Below are positions 30,179 through 42,362 of a stretch of 64,000 bases of DNA, one piece after another. The notes below the pieces were generated by a model, which did not search any database, was not told the DNA's origin, and saw nothing but the letters and a program-made list of their open reading frames with translations. Position 1 is the stretch's first letter. Each line of letters opens with the position of its first letter. The position numbers and the translations under genes are program-made. Location of the stretch: assembly GCF_019112545.1 (NCBI RefSeq), contig NW_025064881.1, positions 380,309 through 444,308 of the forward strand, in the 5' to 3' direction. The stretch is from Guyanagaster necrorhizus (taxonomy: Eukaryota > Basidiomycota > Agaricomycetes > Agaricales > Physalacriaceae).

Positions 30179-31081
30179 TTAAGCCTGACGGGCACGCTTG
30201 TTGGGACCATCATCACCCACCGCCGCAAAGTACTCCTTGGAACCCTTGGGATCAGCCTTCATGGTCTTGTCACCTTCATGCCAGTTGGCGGGGCAAACTT
30301 CTCCGTGCTTATCCTATATATGACATGAGATGGAGCATCACAACGATAAATTTAGTCAGATAACGTACGGTGAACTGGAAGGCTTTGATGAGGCGAATAG
30401 TCTCGTCGACAGAGCGACCGACGGGCAGGTCATTGACAGTGATTTGCCTGGCGACGGGTTGTCAAGAAAAACTGAAAAAAAATTAGGTAAGGGTGGCGCC
30501 ATACCTGAGGATACCCTTAGGGTCAATGATGAAGAGCCCACGGAGAGCGATACCCTCCTCCTCGAGAAGGACACCGTAATCGCGAGAGATGGACATGTTT
30601 CGGTCGGCGATAAGAGGAAGCTTGAGGTCGGGACCGAGACCACCCTCCTTGCGGGGCTGGTTGGCCCAGGCGAAGTGAGAGTGCTGAGAATCGGTCGAGA
30701 CACCTATGCAACGCGCATATAAAAAGGTAGAACTGGTTGATGCAAGAGCTGCACGTACCGAGAACCTTGGTGCCCAGCGCCTTGAACTCGGCTAGGGCGT
30801 CGTTGAACGCCAGGATTTCAGTGGGGCAGACAAAGGTGAAGTCCCTGATCATCGTCAGCCTCGACGTGGACAGCATATATGCTGCTTAGGTGCGTACATA
30901 GGGTAGAAGAAAAGGACGACCCTAGTAAAAAAAAAAAATCAGTTATCGCCACTCCCTGAAATTTTCTGATAAGCTTGTACCATTGGCCGAGGTAGTCTGT
31001 CAAAGAGACGTCTTCAAAGAGACCATCAACGATGGCAGCAGCCTTGAAAGTGGGAGCAGGGCGTTGAATGAGAGCAACCAT
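30179..31081 (-). CDS. TSA1: Typical 2-Cys peroxiredoxin (thioredoxin peroxidase)
   Basis: Reduces hydrogen peroxide and organic peroxides in the cytosol using a cysteine pair and thioredoxin. Six exons on the minus strand join into about 200 residues. [17 protein letters not shown] is followed by VVLFFYPM and [10 protein letters not shown] with the peroxidatic cysteine, then [16 protein letters not shown], an intact [19 protein letters not shown] block, and [12 protein letters not shown] with the resolving cysteine near the carboxyl end. The end is PNKRARQA before TAA at 30,181-30,179. The introns are short, GT...AG, and all joins keep frame. The two cysteines mark the typical 2-Cys class rather than 1-Cys Prx6. 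Nothing looks damaged. The TSA1 name is by family. Confidence 0.92.
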
Positions 31082-31877
31082 ACTGGGCGAGTGTAGTAGT
31101 GGTGATGGGGAGAGTCGGGGGGTATCGCGTCGTCACAGTCGCGTATGTGATTGTGACAGTAACACTTTACTTGTAAATGGGTGTGCCGAGAACTTTCCCC
31201 ATCATTAGCCGTGTCAAGGTTCGGCATCGTGGAATATGAGTCGAAATCATACCTTTTGGTCCAAAATCACCAAACCCGGGCCCCGATGTTGGTGTACAAC
31301 CCGCTGAATGATGAATTCGTTCTGGAACTCACAAGTTCCACTTGAAGGTACTAACCCCCCCTCTACATGATACACGGTGCGGTTGCCTAGAAGAGAGCAA
31401 GACTAGTAAATGTCTGCGAAAACCATGCTGCGCGTATACATTTCTAAAAACGCGGCAACCAGACAAGTGCATCGACTGGATAGGCTGGGACTAGGCAGGA
31501 CGATGTCTTTCTCCTCCTCGGGTTTCTGGGCATATTACTCGTTGAAACTATGGTGAGCATCGATATCCAACTTTGAACTTTCTGAATCCTGACTATTATT
31601 ACAGGTCTCGAAACTTCTCGGGGATTCCCTCGGAGTCCACGCCTCCTATAGTGTCCATAATACATATGTTGTAGACCCCGGACCTCGGGCGACATGAGCT
31701 CCGGGAAATATGAATGGCATCCTTTCACCTTTGCCGCGGAAAGATCTCTCGCACTTCACGTAGTCTGCTGATTGCCCAGTTCAGGATCTCAATACCGCCG
31801 ATGGGAAATCCTTACATGAGGAACGGCCTTATAAGGATCAGTTTCTACATCCAAGTCATTAAACAAAGTCCTTTCAG
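31082..31877. other. Divergent intergenic region (peroxiredoxin and P450 promoters)
   Basis: About 800 bp between the divergently transcribed peroxiredoxin (minus) and P450 (plus) genes. It must contain both promoters. I see no clear TATA box or repeat. Small open stretches show no domain. Confidence 0.45.
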
Positions 31878-33995
31878 AATGTTAAGCTTTCTTGTTACTC
31901 TTGATATTGCGATCGCGCTCGTTGGTCTAGTCCTTGCGTGGCGCCTCTTCCGCCTAAACCGCCGGGCTATGCAATTTCCTCCAGGTCCGAGAGGGCTCCC
32001 GTTCATCGGGAACCTTCTCGACATGCCCTCTGAGAAAGAATGGCTCACCTTCGCAAAATGGGGAGAGAAATATGGTGTGTTTTCCATCATTTCACCGAGA
32101 TCCTTACTTACTCGGTTTTTGTCAGGTGATATAGCTTCGGTTTCTATCCTTGGGCGGCGTTTAGTCATCATAAATTCTGCTCAGATGGCTGTCAACATAC
32201 TGGACAAAAAAAGTTCTATCTATTCAGACAGACCGGTCGTCGGAATGGCCGGCGAGCTCGTCGGATGGAAGGAGTCTCTCCCTCTTATGCCGTATGGGGC
32301 GCGTTTTCGCAACCAGCGTCGGTTAGCGCATCAACTCTTCGGCAACAATGCGTTCATGAAGCGATTTCTGCCGATGTTGGAGCTGGAGACGCGTCGTTCT
32401 CTGGAGAAGATCTTGACTGTCCCTGAAGACCTTTCTAAACATATCCGAAAGTGAGTCGCTCTGGTCACTCTGTCGGAAGTGGTACCGATAACTGACGGCG
32501 TAATAAGGACTGCCGGTTCCATTATTCTGCAAATCTCGCATGGATACATGATCCAAGAGGAGGATGACCCATCTGTGGAGCTGGCAGAACGAACACTGAA
32601 GCAATTTTCTCTCGCAATGGCCTCAGGCGGCTTCTTAGTCAACCTTATTCCAATCTGTACGTCTTAATTCATCTGACAATTCTCTCCAGTTCTGAAAAAC
32701 TCCGTACTATAGTGACCCGCATTCCAGATTGGTTTCCTGGAGCTGGGTTCAAACAGACCGCTCGGGAGTGGGGCTCAACACTTAACGAGTTCATAGAAAA
32801 GCCACATAACTATGTAAAACAGGAAATGGTAGGTGGAATAACATTTCATGCCGCGTTGTGTCTCAACGATGTACAGGCAGCTGGAACGGCCCGTCGTTCT
32901 TTTACCTTGAGTCAGCTTGAGCGCGGGGTGGATGCTGATGAAGAATCTGATATCAAATGGCTTGCAGGATCTCTGTACGCCGGTCAGTGAACAATTCATT
33001 AATTTACAGCTGTTTTCAACTCCTCACCTGTTTTCTATAGGTGGGGCCGATACTGTCTGTTTTGGTTCATTCTTCCAGTGTTTGGTCTGATAGTGGATTA
33101 GACCGTCGCATCTATCTACGCTTTTTTCAAAGCGATGCTTCTGTATCCCGACGTACAGGCAAAGGCACAAGCCGAGATCGACGCGGTAGTCGGGGACGAC
33201 AGGTTACCGAGATTCGACGACCGGGAGCGCCTCCCCTATGTCAATGCACTAGCGCTCGAAGTCACCCGATGGCACACTGTAGGTCCAACAGGTTAGCATT
33301 GAATACATTCACATCACCCTAGATCCTCACCACCTTTTCGTGCCCAGGCCTTCCTCACCGCGTTACTGAGGATGATGTTCAATTCGGTTATTTTATTCCC
33401 AAGGGATCATTGATCTATGCGAACATCTGGTATGAGGATGTCAATCGTTTGGAACCTAATCTCATATACACACCCGTCGGTAGGAAAATGCTTCACGATC
33501 CTGCCGTATACGATCAGCCATTCGAGTTCAGACCAGAAAGATTTATCCGGACGGAAATCAAGGAGCCGGAATTTGATCCCCATAAATTGGCGTTTGGATT
33601 CGGACGACGGTAAGACCTCTGCACATACCTGACTATTCATTTGGTTTATTATAACCTTTGCAGGATTTGCCCGGGTATAGTTTCTCAGGCGCTCGCTTAA
33701 GATGCGTATTGATCAAGAATCCAGGAATGGTTCTAGCGGATGCCTCGATATTTATTTCATGTGCTATGGTGTTAGCGGTCTTCAACATTTCGAAATATTC
33801 TGAAAATGGCGTTGTTTTTGAGCCGGACATGGAGCATACCGCAGGGTCTATCAGGTAAGAAAGTAGCTTCGTCGTGTCTTGGAGTAGTATTTCTCAATGC
33901 ACTTCTCGTTTTCATTTAGCCATCCGACGCCGTTCAAGTGTATGATCAAAGCGAGAAGCGGGAAGGCTTTAGGACTCATCAACGAAGAAATGTGA
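31878..33995 (+). CDS. Cytochrome P450 monooxygenase, intact
   Basis: A membrane-bound P450 that would hydroxylate a small organic substrate with electrons from P450 reductase; the substrate is unknown. The amino end is a membrane anchor (LVTLDIAIALVGLVLAW) followed by the proline-rich hinge FPPGPRGLPFIGNLLD. Later exons carry the WxxxR-type region, the oxygen-binding AGGADT (split by an intron at 33,040), EVTR of the ExxR helix, PERFI, and FGFGRR|ICPG with the heme cysteine (split by an intron near 33,610). A further intron separates ICPG from MVLADASIFISCAM. About ten short introns have GT...AG ends. TGA is at 33,993-33,995. All key residues are present. Three further copies at 42-57 kb are damaged, so this is the only apparently working member here. 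Confidence 0.88.
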
Positions 33996-34759
33996 TTGAG
34001 GAATGAATGTCGACCATTTAATCACAGGCCGTCGCTGAAGAACGATTTTCCGAACAAGCGCCTTTTCCGTTTGTAAGTAGAGGAAAGCTACGGCACGTCA
34101 TACTGATTGTCCAATATTTACGGGTTTTCAACCCTAGTATGCCATGGTTGTGCGAGCTCGAGTCATCAAACTCCCCCGCTCCCTTGGAAAATGGATACCA
34201 TTCACGTTGTCGAGGTGTCCGACTCGTATCCACCATGCTTCAGTACTGGAGCTTTCGAGTTCGAGGATGATTCAGGTTCAGGCCATATCCTCTGCTCTTA
34301 TTTTTGAACTCCGATAAGCGTGGCTCGGACCGATCCCTCCGAGTGTCAGAGATATCACTTTTTCCTTGACTTTCCCAGGTACTGGGACTAGGACTGCGGT
34401 TTGCCTCTGTGCCATTGTCCACTCTCACCCCCCCCCCCCGAATCTGCGTCTCTTTGGCGATTCTAGCTCTATCACGAACCACAGTCGGCGCCGAGGGTAT
34501 CTTGAACCTGAAAAGTGATGCACGTCGAAATCACAGTATCACGGTGTTGATATTCAGTCCCACACTACTTGATTTTGAATTATTTCACTGGAAACTTTCT
34601 CATCAAGCGTTGGAACCCTCTCCCTGCTCAACGTCACCCGGACCCCTCATCCACAGAATTTCTCCAGGCGCTCCTGCAAAGATAGCAATGCTTTTGATCC
34701 CACCGTGAAATATTATCGGCAGTTCAACTCCACATTCTGGTCCTGCCCGCATCGTTCCT
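33996..34759. other. Intergenic
   Basis: Contains a run of Cs near 34,429. No coding similarity seen on either strand. Confidence 0.5.
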
Positions 34760-35095
34760 TCAATCCCGATTTTTTTTATGGTCGCCGCGCAAGTACTCGG
34801 GACTCAACTCAACCAAGAGGAGAGAATCCGTCTCCTCGCTCTCTTCATCTGCTACAGCGAACGAACCACAAGCCACTGGGCATTCTGGGCCAGCGAAGTT
34901 GTCGACAAGGTATTTGGCGAGCTTCAGGATGCACCATCCGGTAAAGTCGCCTGTGATGAGCGTTAGAGTTGCGGTCCTGAACTCGTCCCCGTCATCTGCC
35001 TCTTTCTTGGCTTTGGCCAGCCATTCTCTTGAGGGCTGGCTGGTGACGAAGAGGGCGATCTCGGAGGCGTATAGTGAAGGGGATGGAAGCACCAT
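34760..35095 (-). CDS. Hypothetical small protein, 111 aa
   Basis: A single open frame (MVLPSPSLYASEIALF...). The composition is protein-like, with a helical middle (REWLAKAKKEADDGDEFRTA) and an acidic end, but no family is recognised and no supporting neighbour exists. It could be an exon of a larger gene or a chance frame. Confidence 0.25.
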   Translation of the reverse strand: MVLPSPSLYASEIALFVTSQPSREWLAKAKKEADDGDEFRTATLTLITGDFTGWCILKLAKYLVDNFAGPECPVACGSFAVADEESEETDSLLLVELSPEYLRGDHKKNRD

Positions 35096-36714
35096 GCTAT
35101 GGGTTCGTCGATGAGCTTGGATAGAAATTTGTCGGAGAGCCTGTGCCTTTCTTTGATGTTGTAATAAGAAGATGGGTCTTTGGATGTGCGGTGGTATCCT
35201 TATATTATACCGAAAGGATCACTCCTTGATGAACGCGGGTATCAAGGGTGCCTCGGGTGTTAAAGTTGCCGCACTATCTGCTCACCTAGTTGTGAAGCGT
35301 GAACGCCTTGTAAGTGGTACTGTCGTCTGAGAAACTGTCCCAACAGATTAGAGTTCAGGCTACTGATGCATCAGGTCAGACTGACAATCTCCTGCTTGCC
35401 CTCACTAGGCTGATGCTTGATACCTCCCGCTGTGGTATCTAGTATCAGCTTGGGCCACACACGTTGTTCTGTGCACACGGTAGGCCCGCTATGTGTTCGC
35501 CCAAGAAGCTGTGATCTTTCACCAATTTCTTGCTGCCGTCGTCGACTCTCGGGGGTAACACTCCTTGCACCGTACCAAATTCTTGCCTATGGTACGGTAC
35601 GGTTGATATCAAATCTGTACCGTGTCCATGCCACTGTCCGTATACGGACAGTTTCACAGCGACAACGAACATCTAGAGTTAAGATGTGAGTGATAATTGC
35701 TTCATTAAGACCATGTGTACCTACCTCGATGGTATTAGATTATACCCGGCCACTCCCTCGACAACCGTATTTCAGCCGTATGAATACCACCTTGCAGTGC
35801 TGTTTCTTCCTAAACGATTGAACAAACCACGTAGGCGGAGGGGGGCCAACAGCTCCAACGATTTTATCTCGCAACTGGAGCTCAAGCTGGCGACACCTTT
35901 GACGTCAGATTTACCTGGGATCACCAGATACCTGCTGCTGCTGCGAGGACGGCGAACAACCTTTCTATGATGGTGTATGGTGATGTCAAGGTGGGAAGTC
36001 TAGTTTGGAATGATGAAGAGAATGGGGAGGATAAGGTAGTTTCGTGTTGTCAAGTCTTCTGACTCAGACTATCCGCCGAAACAGTCTACGGATACTGCTG
36101 GTGGCGAGTCCCAGTCGAAGAAAACTAGTGGCCCGTCAACTAAGTCGACGGCAATGAAAACCAAAGCCACCAGGTACTTAATCGACAAAGTTTCTACCCA
36201 ATTGGTGAATGTTCAGTAGCAGTAGTATTCCCACAAAGTGACTTGATGTTCCGCGGAAGCTTTTATCCGAGGAACCAAATTGATGATGTGCTATGACGTG
36301 ATCACTCCTTTCCATTTCACCACCATGGGCACACGATTGTCCCTCATCATTGCGAGGAAGATAGGTAGATCATGGACGGCGCTACCGGCCTGTTATGCTG
36401 CTGTGCTTTTTCGTTCAAACTCCTGACTAAGAAACTCGACGTTTTTTTTTTCAAAATCCGGCACAAATTATCTCTTCTAGATTCTCACATATCATGACAA
36501 TCAATTTTTTGGTTCGCCTTTGATTGACTACTAGTAAACAATCTACTAAAACGCGGAGGTGCCTGTCCTCAGGCCCCTTTCTTGCCGGTTTGTCGGGTAT
36601 ATTTGTATTTAGAATATAGTAACCGACATTTGATATCTTGGAATTAGTCTCCAAAGAACATGGTCCGGGTCGCGGATATACGGGGTAACGTCATCCTTAT
36701 TTCGTCGCTAGCCG
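35096..36714. other. Intergenic, possible unresolved gene remnant
   Basis: A plus-strand stretch at about 35,840-36,030 reads AGDTFDVRFTWDHQIPAAA and onward in one frame and looks protein-like, and splice-like sites occur nearby. I could not join it into a gene or name a family. Confidence 0.3.
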
Positions 36715-38544
36715 GTGGTGATGCCCATTCTAGGACAGAGCCTCGACCACCAGAGAATGCTTATAGCATGTCCGAACTGGGCTAGTGGGGGGTTGATGGT
36801 CCGACTTCACAGCATGGAGTCAGCTCTAACGCGAACCTCATCCCTCAAAAATGAGGAGTGTCCAACCATGTACTCGTCGCAATTCACCGATAAATCTGCT
36901 TCGATGAAGGCAGCACGGAGTCTGTATATGAAGATTGTCGCCAGTGGAACAGTGGCTATGACCGTTGTTATGTTTTGTGTGTTTTCAATATACTGGGGTG
37001 CCCTGTGGAAATTGCCAGCTCATACTTTGCAGGGTTGGGTTGTGGTGAGTACCTTGTCCTTAGTCTATTTAGTATTCTCCGGTTGAACGTTGCGGTAGGA
37101 CTTTGATGGATCGACAGTGGGAAATGCGATCGTACGAGGCCTTGTGTCGTCATCGTCGAAAGTAACTTGGACAGAACGCCCATCGAGTGAGTTCTCTAGT
37201 GTGGAGGAGATTGCGAATCTAGTCGTTGAACAGAAGACTTGGATTGCCGTTGTTGGTAAGACCTAATTTTCTTTGATTTCGCCCTGCTCACTTTCTGGTT
37301 AGTCAATTCCAACGCGACGACCGCACTACAATATGCTGTTTCCTCAGTAAATTCTTCATATGACGGCTCTGAAGCAATCACTGTTTATGCTGTTGAAGCA
37401 CGCAACGAAAATGCATAGTGCGTAGTAATCAACTTCTCGTTACATCCTGCCATCTCACGTTCTTTCCTTTAAGCCGTTCTCTAATACGCCCATCTGTGCA
37501 AACAACGCTAGCCGCAATCTCTCAGGCCTTTGCCCAATCCTTTCTTCAGCAAGTCGGATCGTCGTCGTCGAGCGTTCTGGCTTCAATATCGACAACCGCG
37601 CCTCAAGTCTTAACAGAGCCCATCGGTTATACCATCAACAACTTGCGCCCTTTTGATATACCTGTGTATGTAGCCTTTTGTTTTCAGAGGTTATGCCTTC
37701 TGACAGCCCTTGTAGTGCTAGCGCCATCACCTTCGTCGGTCTCATCTATGTGCTTGTGTTGTCATTCTTCATCGTGGTATGTCTTCCTTCACAGTCTTTT
37801 GAATCGCTACCTGAAAGTACGGCCAACTAGAATTTCTGCGCTGCTGCTCGTGAACTATCGGGTCTAGAGAAATCATTAACGACGGGCTCCCTTATTAGGG
37901 TCCGGATATCCTCTAGTTTCATCGCATATTTTTCGCTGTCACTATTTTATTCGCTGCTTAGCCGAGCCTTCCAAGTAAACTTCTCCAGAGTGTGAGTTTC
38001 TGTCCTCCTCTCTTCCTCTTATTGCCCCCCTAATATAGACTCATGCAGATTGGGACCCGCCGGCTTCCTCGTTTTCTGGATGGCAAACTTCGTTGGGATG
38101 CTGGCGGTGGGGCTGGCGCTTGAGGCCATGATGACCCTTATGACTTTGAGATTCGTCGCTTTCTTTATGATATTCTGGATTATTAGTGAGTAGTTGACCT
38201 TCCGGCTGTTTGAAACTTTTCTAACACATGAGCATAGTCAACGTCTCGGTGTGCTTCATGCCCATTGACGTCCTCCCCCATTTATACCGCTATGGATACG
38301 CGTTCCCATTTTATAACCTGTCGTGTGCTGTGAGAACAATCATATTTGGAACGAAGAATCAACGTGAGTGGTCATACCCTGTATTGTGAGGTGATTCTTA
38401 TATTTTTCATTAGTCGGAATGCAATTTGGTATTCTGATAGCGTGGACTGCGATATCCATGATCACCATACCGCTGTTCCAGTGGCTGATGCGAAGAAAAA
38501 CTGTTGCCCGGTGGCGGGCACAAGAGGCGGAGGTTAAAGCTTGA
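36715..38544 (+). CDS. SNG1/DUF3533-family membrane protein
   Basis: A multi-spanning plasma-membrane protein of the family that includes yeast SNG1 (nitrosoguanidine resistance). The first exon holds a membrane segment and the family pattern SIYWGALWKLPAHTLQGWVV, followed by DFDGSTVGNAIV. After a long extracellular stretch come several membrane helices: ITFVGLIYVLVLSFFIV, the ARELSGLEKSLTTGSL and YFSLSLFYSLLSRAFQV blocks, GFLVFWMANFVGMLAVGLALEAM, and a last exon VGMQFGILIAWTAISM ending QEAEVKA before TGA (38,542-38,544). Eight or so introns of 46-70 nt all have GT...AG ends. The start is uncertain: the ATG at 36,715 is the first in the open frame. Substrate unknown; resistance to toxic compounds is the family idea. 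Confidence 0.8.
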
Positions 38545-39469
38545 ATCGGCTAGAGCATTTTATTTATATTTACTTTTACTCCTTTTCTCTAATAGAGGTC
38601 TATGGTAATGATACTTACTCAGCAGTTGTTTAGCCCGAAGCTCATTTATGACCTTGGGGGGTGAGTCCTTCCTTGAACTTCATCTTCGCTGAATATTAGT
38701 CCTGATTGCAAACGGCTACCACCTCTTGGTTCCAAGTAAAACTGGATGTCTCCGGATTGATTATTCACTCACCTGAATTATTCTTACGATCCCTCATCCA
38801 CTTGCTTCCTTTATGGCCTCGTAACTGTATCAAGTCCGTGAGACAGACGTCCCCAGTTCGCACCTGGCGGATATCACAGCGGCACGGTATTGTTATGGTC
38901 TGTGATACTTTACAGTGTTAGAACAGCGGTGTCGGTGTTCTTTATTGGGATCATATACCGATTTCTCTAACCTCTAACCTCTTAGAATGTCACAATCGAT
39001 TTACCACCAGATACTGTCAATAACGACAACGTCAAAATGTCATTGACATTTCCGACTCGGAGTTGTAGAGCATCAACTCCAAACTGAGACGCAATTTTCT
39101 TTTCGTCCGATATATCCTCGGTCGAAATTGCTGGTGTCGAGCTCTTCAACTGTCTCGAAAAATATTCAGTCGTTGATTGTTGGATTACCAAGTCTTTAGT
39201 TGCGGTGTCGTTTTCCAGCGCGCTTAACTTGCGGATGGACATGTTTCACATGTTTACGTGTTTTTTCTCCCAAACATCGAGAGAGGGGATATTTGGGGTA
39301 CAATGTAAACTGCGTAACAGCGTTGTTAAAGTGATCCATAACGCCACCCTGAAACAACGTCAGTACCTCCATTTTCAAACTTTTGCTTGTCATGTATTGT
39401 CACCTGAACGTGTCTTGGCAATGGTTTTAGCAATAGTTTCCGAATCGACCCTCCAGTTGAATGCCAAGA
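38545..39469. other. Intergenic with an unrecognised minus-strand frame
   Basis: A minus-strand open frame at 38,982-39,242 (NDTATKDLVIQQSTTEYFSRQ..., 86 aa) is protein-like but has no family I know and no clear partner exon. The rest shows nothing. Confidence 0.35.
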
Positions 39470-40939
39470 CTAAGCGTCCGTGCTATTTCCCATATACCGG
39501 AACAACTGCCCAACCATGAATCATTACTGGAATGGGTTCGCCAAATGTATGCACTCACTTTATCGACACCTGCATCGCTTGCCATCATTTTCTCGGTGTC
39601 ATGGCGTACCTTGGGTACCCAATCAATAGTGGTGAGATTAGGTATACCACCCATATCCTCCAGCATCGAAACAAAATTCTTGCCCCTTTTTAGATGAGTG
39701 CTTCCCTGAGTCTGTGAGGAGCCATTTATCATTGTAAAAAAGTGAATGAAGAGGAGAATTTACCATTGCTTGACAACGGGTATCCCCATCGCCATTATCT
39801 TTCTGAAAACGTATACTTTTGGCGCCTTTCCGGGATCGTACAACTATCACTCACCAGCCCCCAGGCATAATTAAGTGTGCGCCCATTGTATCTCTCGATG
39901 ATGCCTTCTCTTCCGAGAACCCTTGCGTTCGCAGTTGCATATGCGGGGTATTTGGAAGCCAACCCATACTTGTACCTGTCAAACCCTTTACAGTCGTCGT
40001 TGGGAACCGGACGATCCGACGTTAACCACAATAGTGATGCCGGATTGGCTACACGTGTGTAAATAATAAGAGTCTTGTCGTATGATGGACTTACCTATCC
40101 AGAAATGTAGCTGATCATCATTCTCAGTTGATATCCTCAAGGCAGCATAGCGCTGACTCATTTGACCACCAGCTGAATGACCCGCAACGACGACAACCTG
40201 GAAATGTATACTTAGCAGATGGCAGATAGCGAAGGCAGAAACCTCACCTTCAAATTAGGGTAGAGAGTCGTGTTCATATAATAGTCCACCAAGGCATCGA
40301 GAACATCAAAGCTGCTGAAGTCGGATATTGAGTCCGGTGCGACATTACGATGTCCGCTCATCCATGTCCTTTTTCCCCACAGGAGCTGGCCGTCTTGCGC
40401 TGCGCCCGCTTCCAAGTCATCCTCGTCAAAAAAGCATGGGCTCAAGATAGATATCTCGTCGCGCTCGATGGTAGAATCGTCGTAGGTGGCATTGTATAGT
40501 GCATTGTTTGCCGCATTCCAATCTGGTTCGGGTTATGACGCAAGCATGATTTCGTAGACGGACGAAACCCACCGGTCCAACAGGTTCTCTCCTTGCAACA
40601 ACGTCAGCTCGGGTCGTGGAGTAAGAACATGGCTGACCTTTCCGTGTAAGATGATAACTGCTCTTGTAACTTCGGACGCGTTGAGACCGGTAGTTTGGTA
40701 TACAGGCTAAGCATTACGAGTTTGTGTCACCGGCCTGATAAAGGAACCAAAGGCAGGAAAGTAAGCACCATATAAGCTCCCAGTTCTTCATCTATAATCC
40801 AGTTCGGATATGCAGTAGCATCAGTGACATTTGGGAACGACTGCCAGCCGTCATCACACGACCCATCGACAGTCGGTTCGGCATTATGCTGCTGAGCAAG
40901 AACGATGGGGATCGAAACAAGGAAAAACGAGAACAACAT
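39470..40939 (-). CDS. Secreted alpha/beta hydrolase
   Basis: A spliced minus-strand gene starting with a signal peptide (MLFSFFLVSIPIVLAQQ). Later exons read RAVIILHGK, then SPCFFDEDDLEAG, then VVVVAGHSAGGQMSQRYAALR, whose G-H-S-A-G is the nucleophile elbow of serine hydrolases. VPNDDCKGFDRYKYGL and a final KMMASDAGVDK exon follow, ending at TAG 39,470-39,472 after a 53-nt intron. Several N-glycosylation sites (NVT, NTT, NAS) fit secretion. About 400 residues. The acid and histidine of the triad are not assigned with certainty. Substrate unknown. Confidence 0.7.
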
Positions 40940-42362
40940 AGCTGTTGTGCTTCAAGAGAGAGGGCTCTTCTCGATGCTTCATTTTATACCATACTAGTGT
41001 AACCAATAGAATAAAACCCGCAGCTCTGTTGACGTTCCAAGCATTGATTATTAGCTCCGTTCTCGATATACTCGTACAGGACCGTAATTTTTGTCAGAGG
41101 GAAAGATTCTCTTCGTAAAGGCGTGTTCGTACGAAAAGCCTGTGCCGCACTTTCAGCACTCCTCGCAACGCGTCAACCTTCCCGTGTTAAGAAGTAAATC
41201 CCGTTCCAGCATGACGTGCTTTGGATAACCTGAAGCTGCACCACCTCAGAAGTATGATCGCCCTGGCTAAGGACAGAGGAATATAGGACCCGGGGGATAT
41301 CATCCGTGCATTGGGCACGTCTATGAGAAGCACGTTGGACGTACCCTGTAGAAATATTGAGTGAGCATCAATTTATGGACGAATCTCGGAAAAGGAGACG
41401 GAAATAATGAGGTACGTCCAAGACTGCCTTTTACTCTATCATCGGCGGAGAAGGCTGAACTATGGCGCATAGAGTTCATGGATGAACACAGTAAAGGGCA
41501 ATAATGGTCGGAGACCGCGCATGGGACCGCCGGGGTGGGTGGTTCGTTCAATTTTCAAGCTTTTGCTACAGCCGTAGGCAATGGAAATTAATTTTAAAGA
41601 GGGTCTTTGAGGGAGTCCTTTTTTGTCGCTGTTCTGGATATCCAGCAGACATTTTCTGTGGTGTCCAGATGTTGTAGTCCTCTTGAGATGCGCATTACCT
41701 TATCTGCCGTTCCATGATGGATCCATCAGCGCCAAGGCTTTGCAACACATAACCTCGAGATTCCGAGGAGATCATGAGCGGTCGGGAATAGACAGCTCGG
41801 TTGGTAAGATATATACGAAACGCGGTCCAGGGCAGCGGAAATCTTGTCCCGGCCACGTCGTTGACTTCTAGCGCAGTCCAAGAGACCACTTCTTGGCCTT
41901 CGATTATCATGTAGAATTTGGAGGCGGCGAGAAGACGGAAACAACGGCCAGCTCGTGGCAAATAATCTGAATAAACAGCGCTTTAGGGACTACAACGTAT
42001 TTATACTGTGAATTATGAGAAAGATGGCTGTGGTTTTGGGCCACAGAAACATACGAAGACGATAAATCGTAGTCTAAGTTTAAGTTGCGGCTCCGGAAGT
42101 AAATTCTTCCTGGCGGTATGCTCGGCCCTTGGTACGGACCGGTGTACCGGTAAGGCGGCTCGTGACACTTGGTACTTAATCCGCGATATCATTTACGTCT
42201 CTGATCCGGGCTTTGTGATTCTTGAAACATGAACATCAGGATAACGTTCTGTCTTAGAACAGTCCGTATCAACGGTAGCTTCTACATGGACAAAATAAAA
42301 ATGCCGGCAGCAGATAATAAGTCCTTCACTGTTGGTAGGTCTGTGATTAAATCGGCATTCCT
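40940..42362. other. Intergenic, nothing recognised
   Basis: About 1.4 kb upstream of the secreted hydrolase. Open frames at 41,321-41,961 (minus) lack any domain or coding pattern I trust. Confidence 0.45.

Noticed and set aside
34429..34440. Run of cytosines as a telomere-like or regulatory tract
   Set aside because: A single short homopolymer with no repeat unit; ordinary low complexity.
41623..42232. Small frames between the secreted hydrolase and P450 copy 2
   Set aside because: No domain, no splice pattern, and mutually overlapping on both strands.
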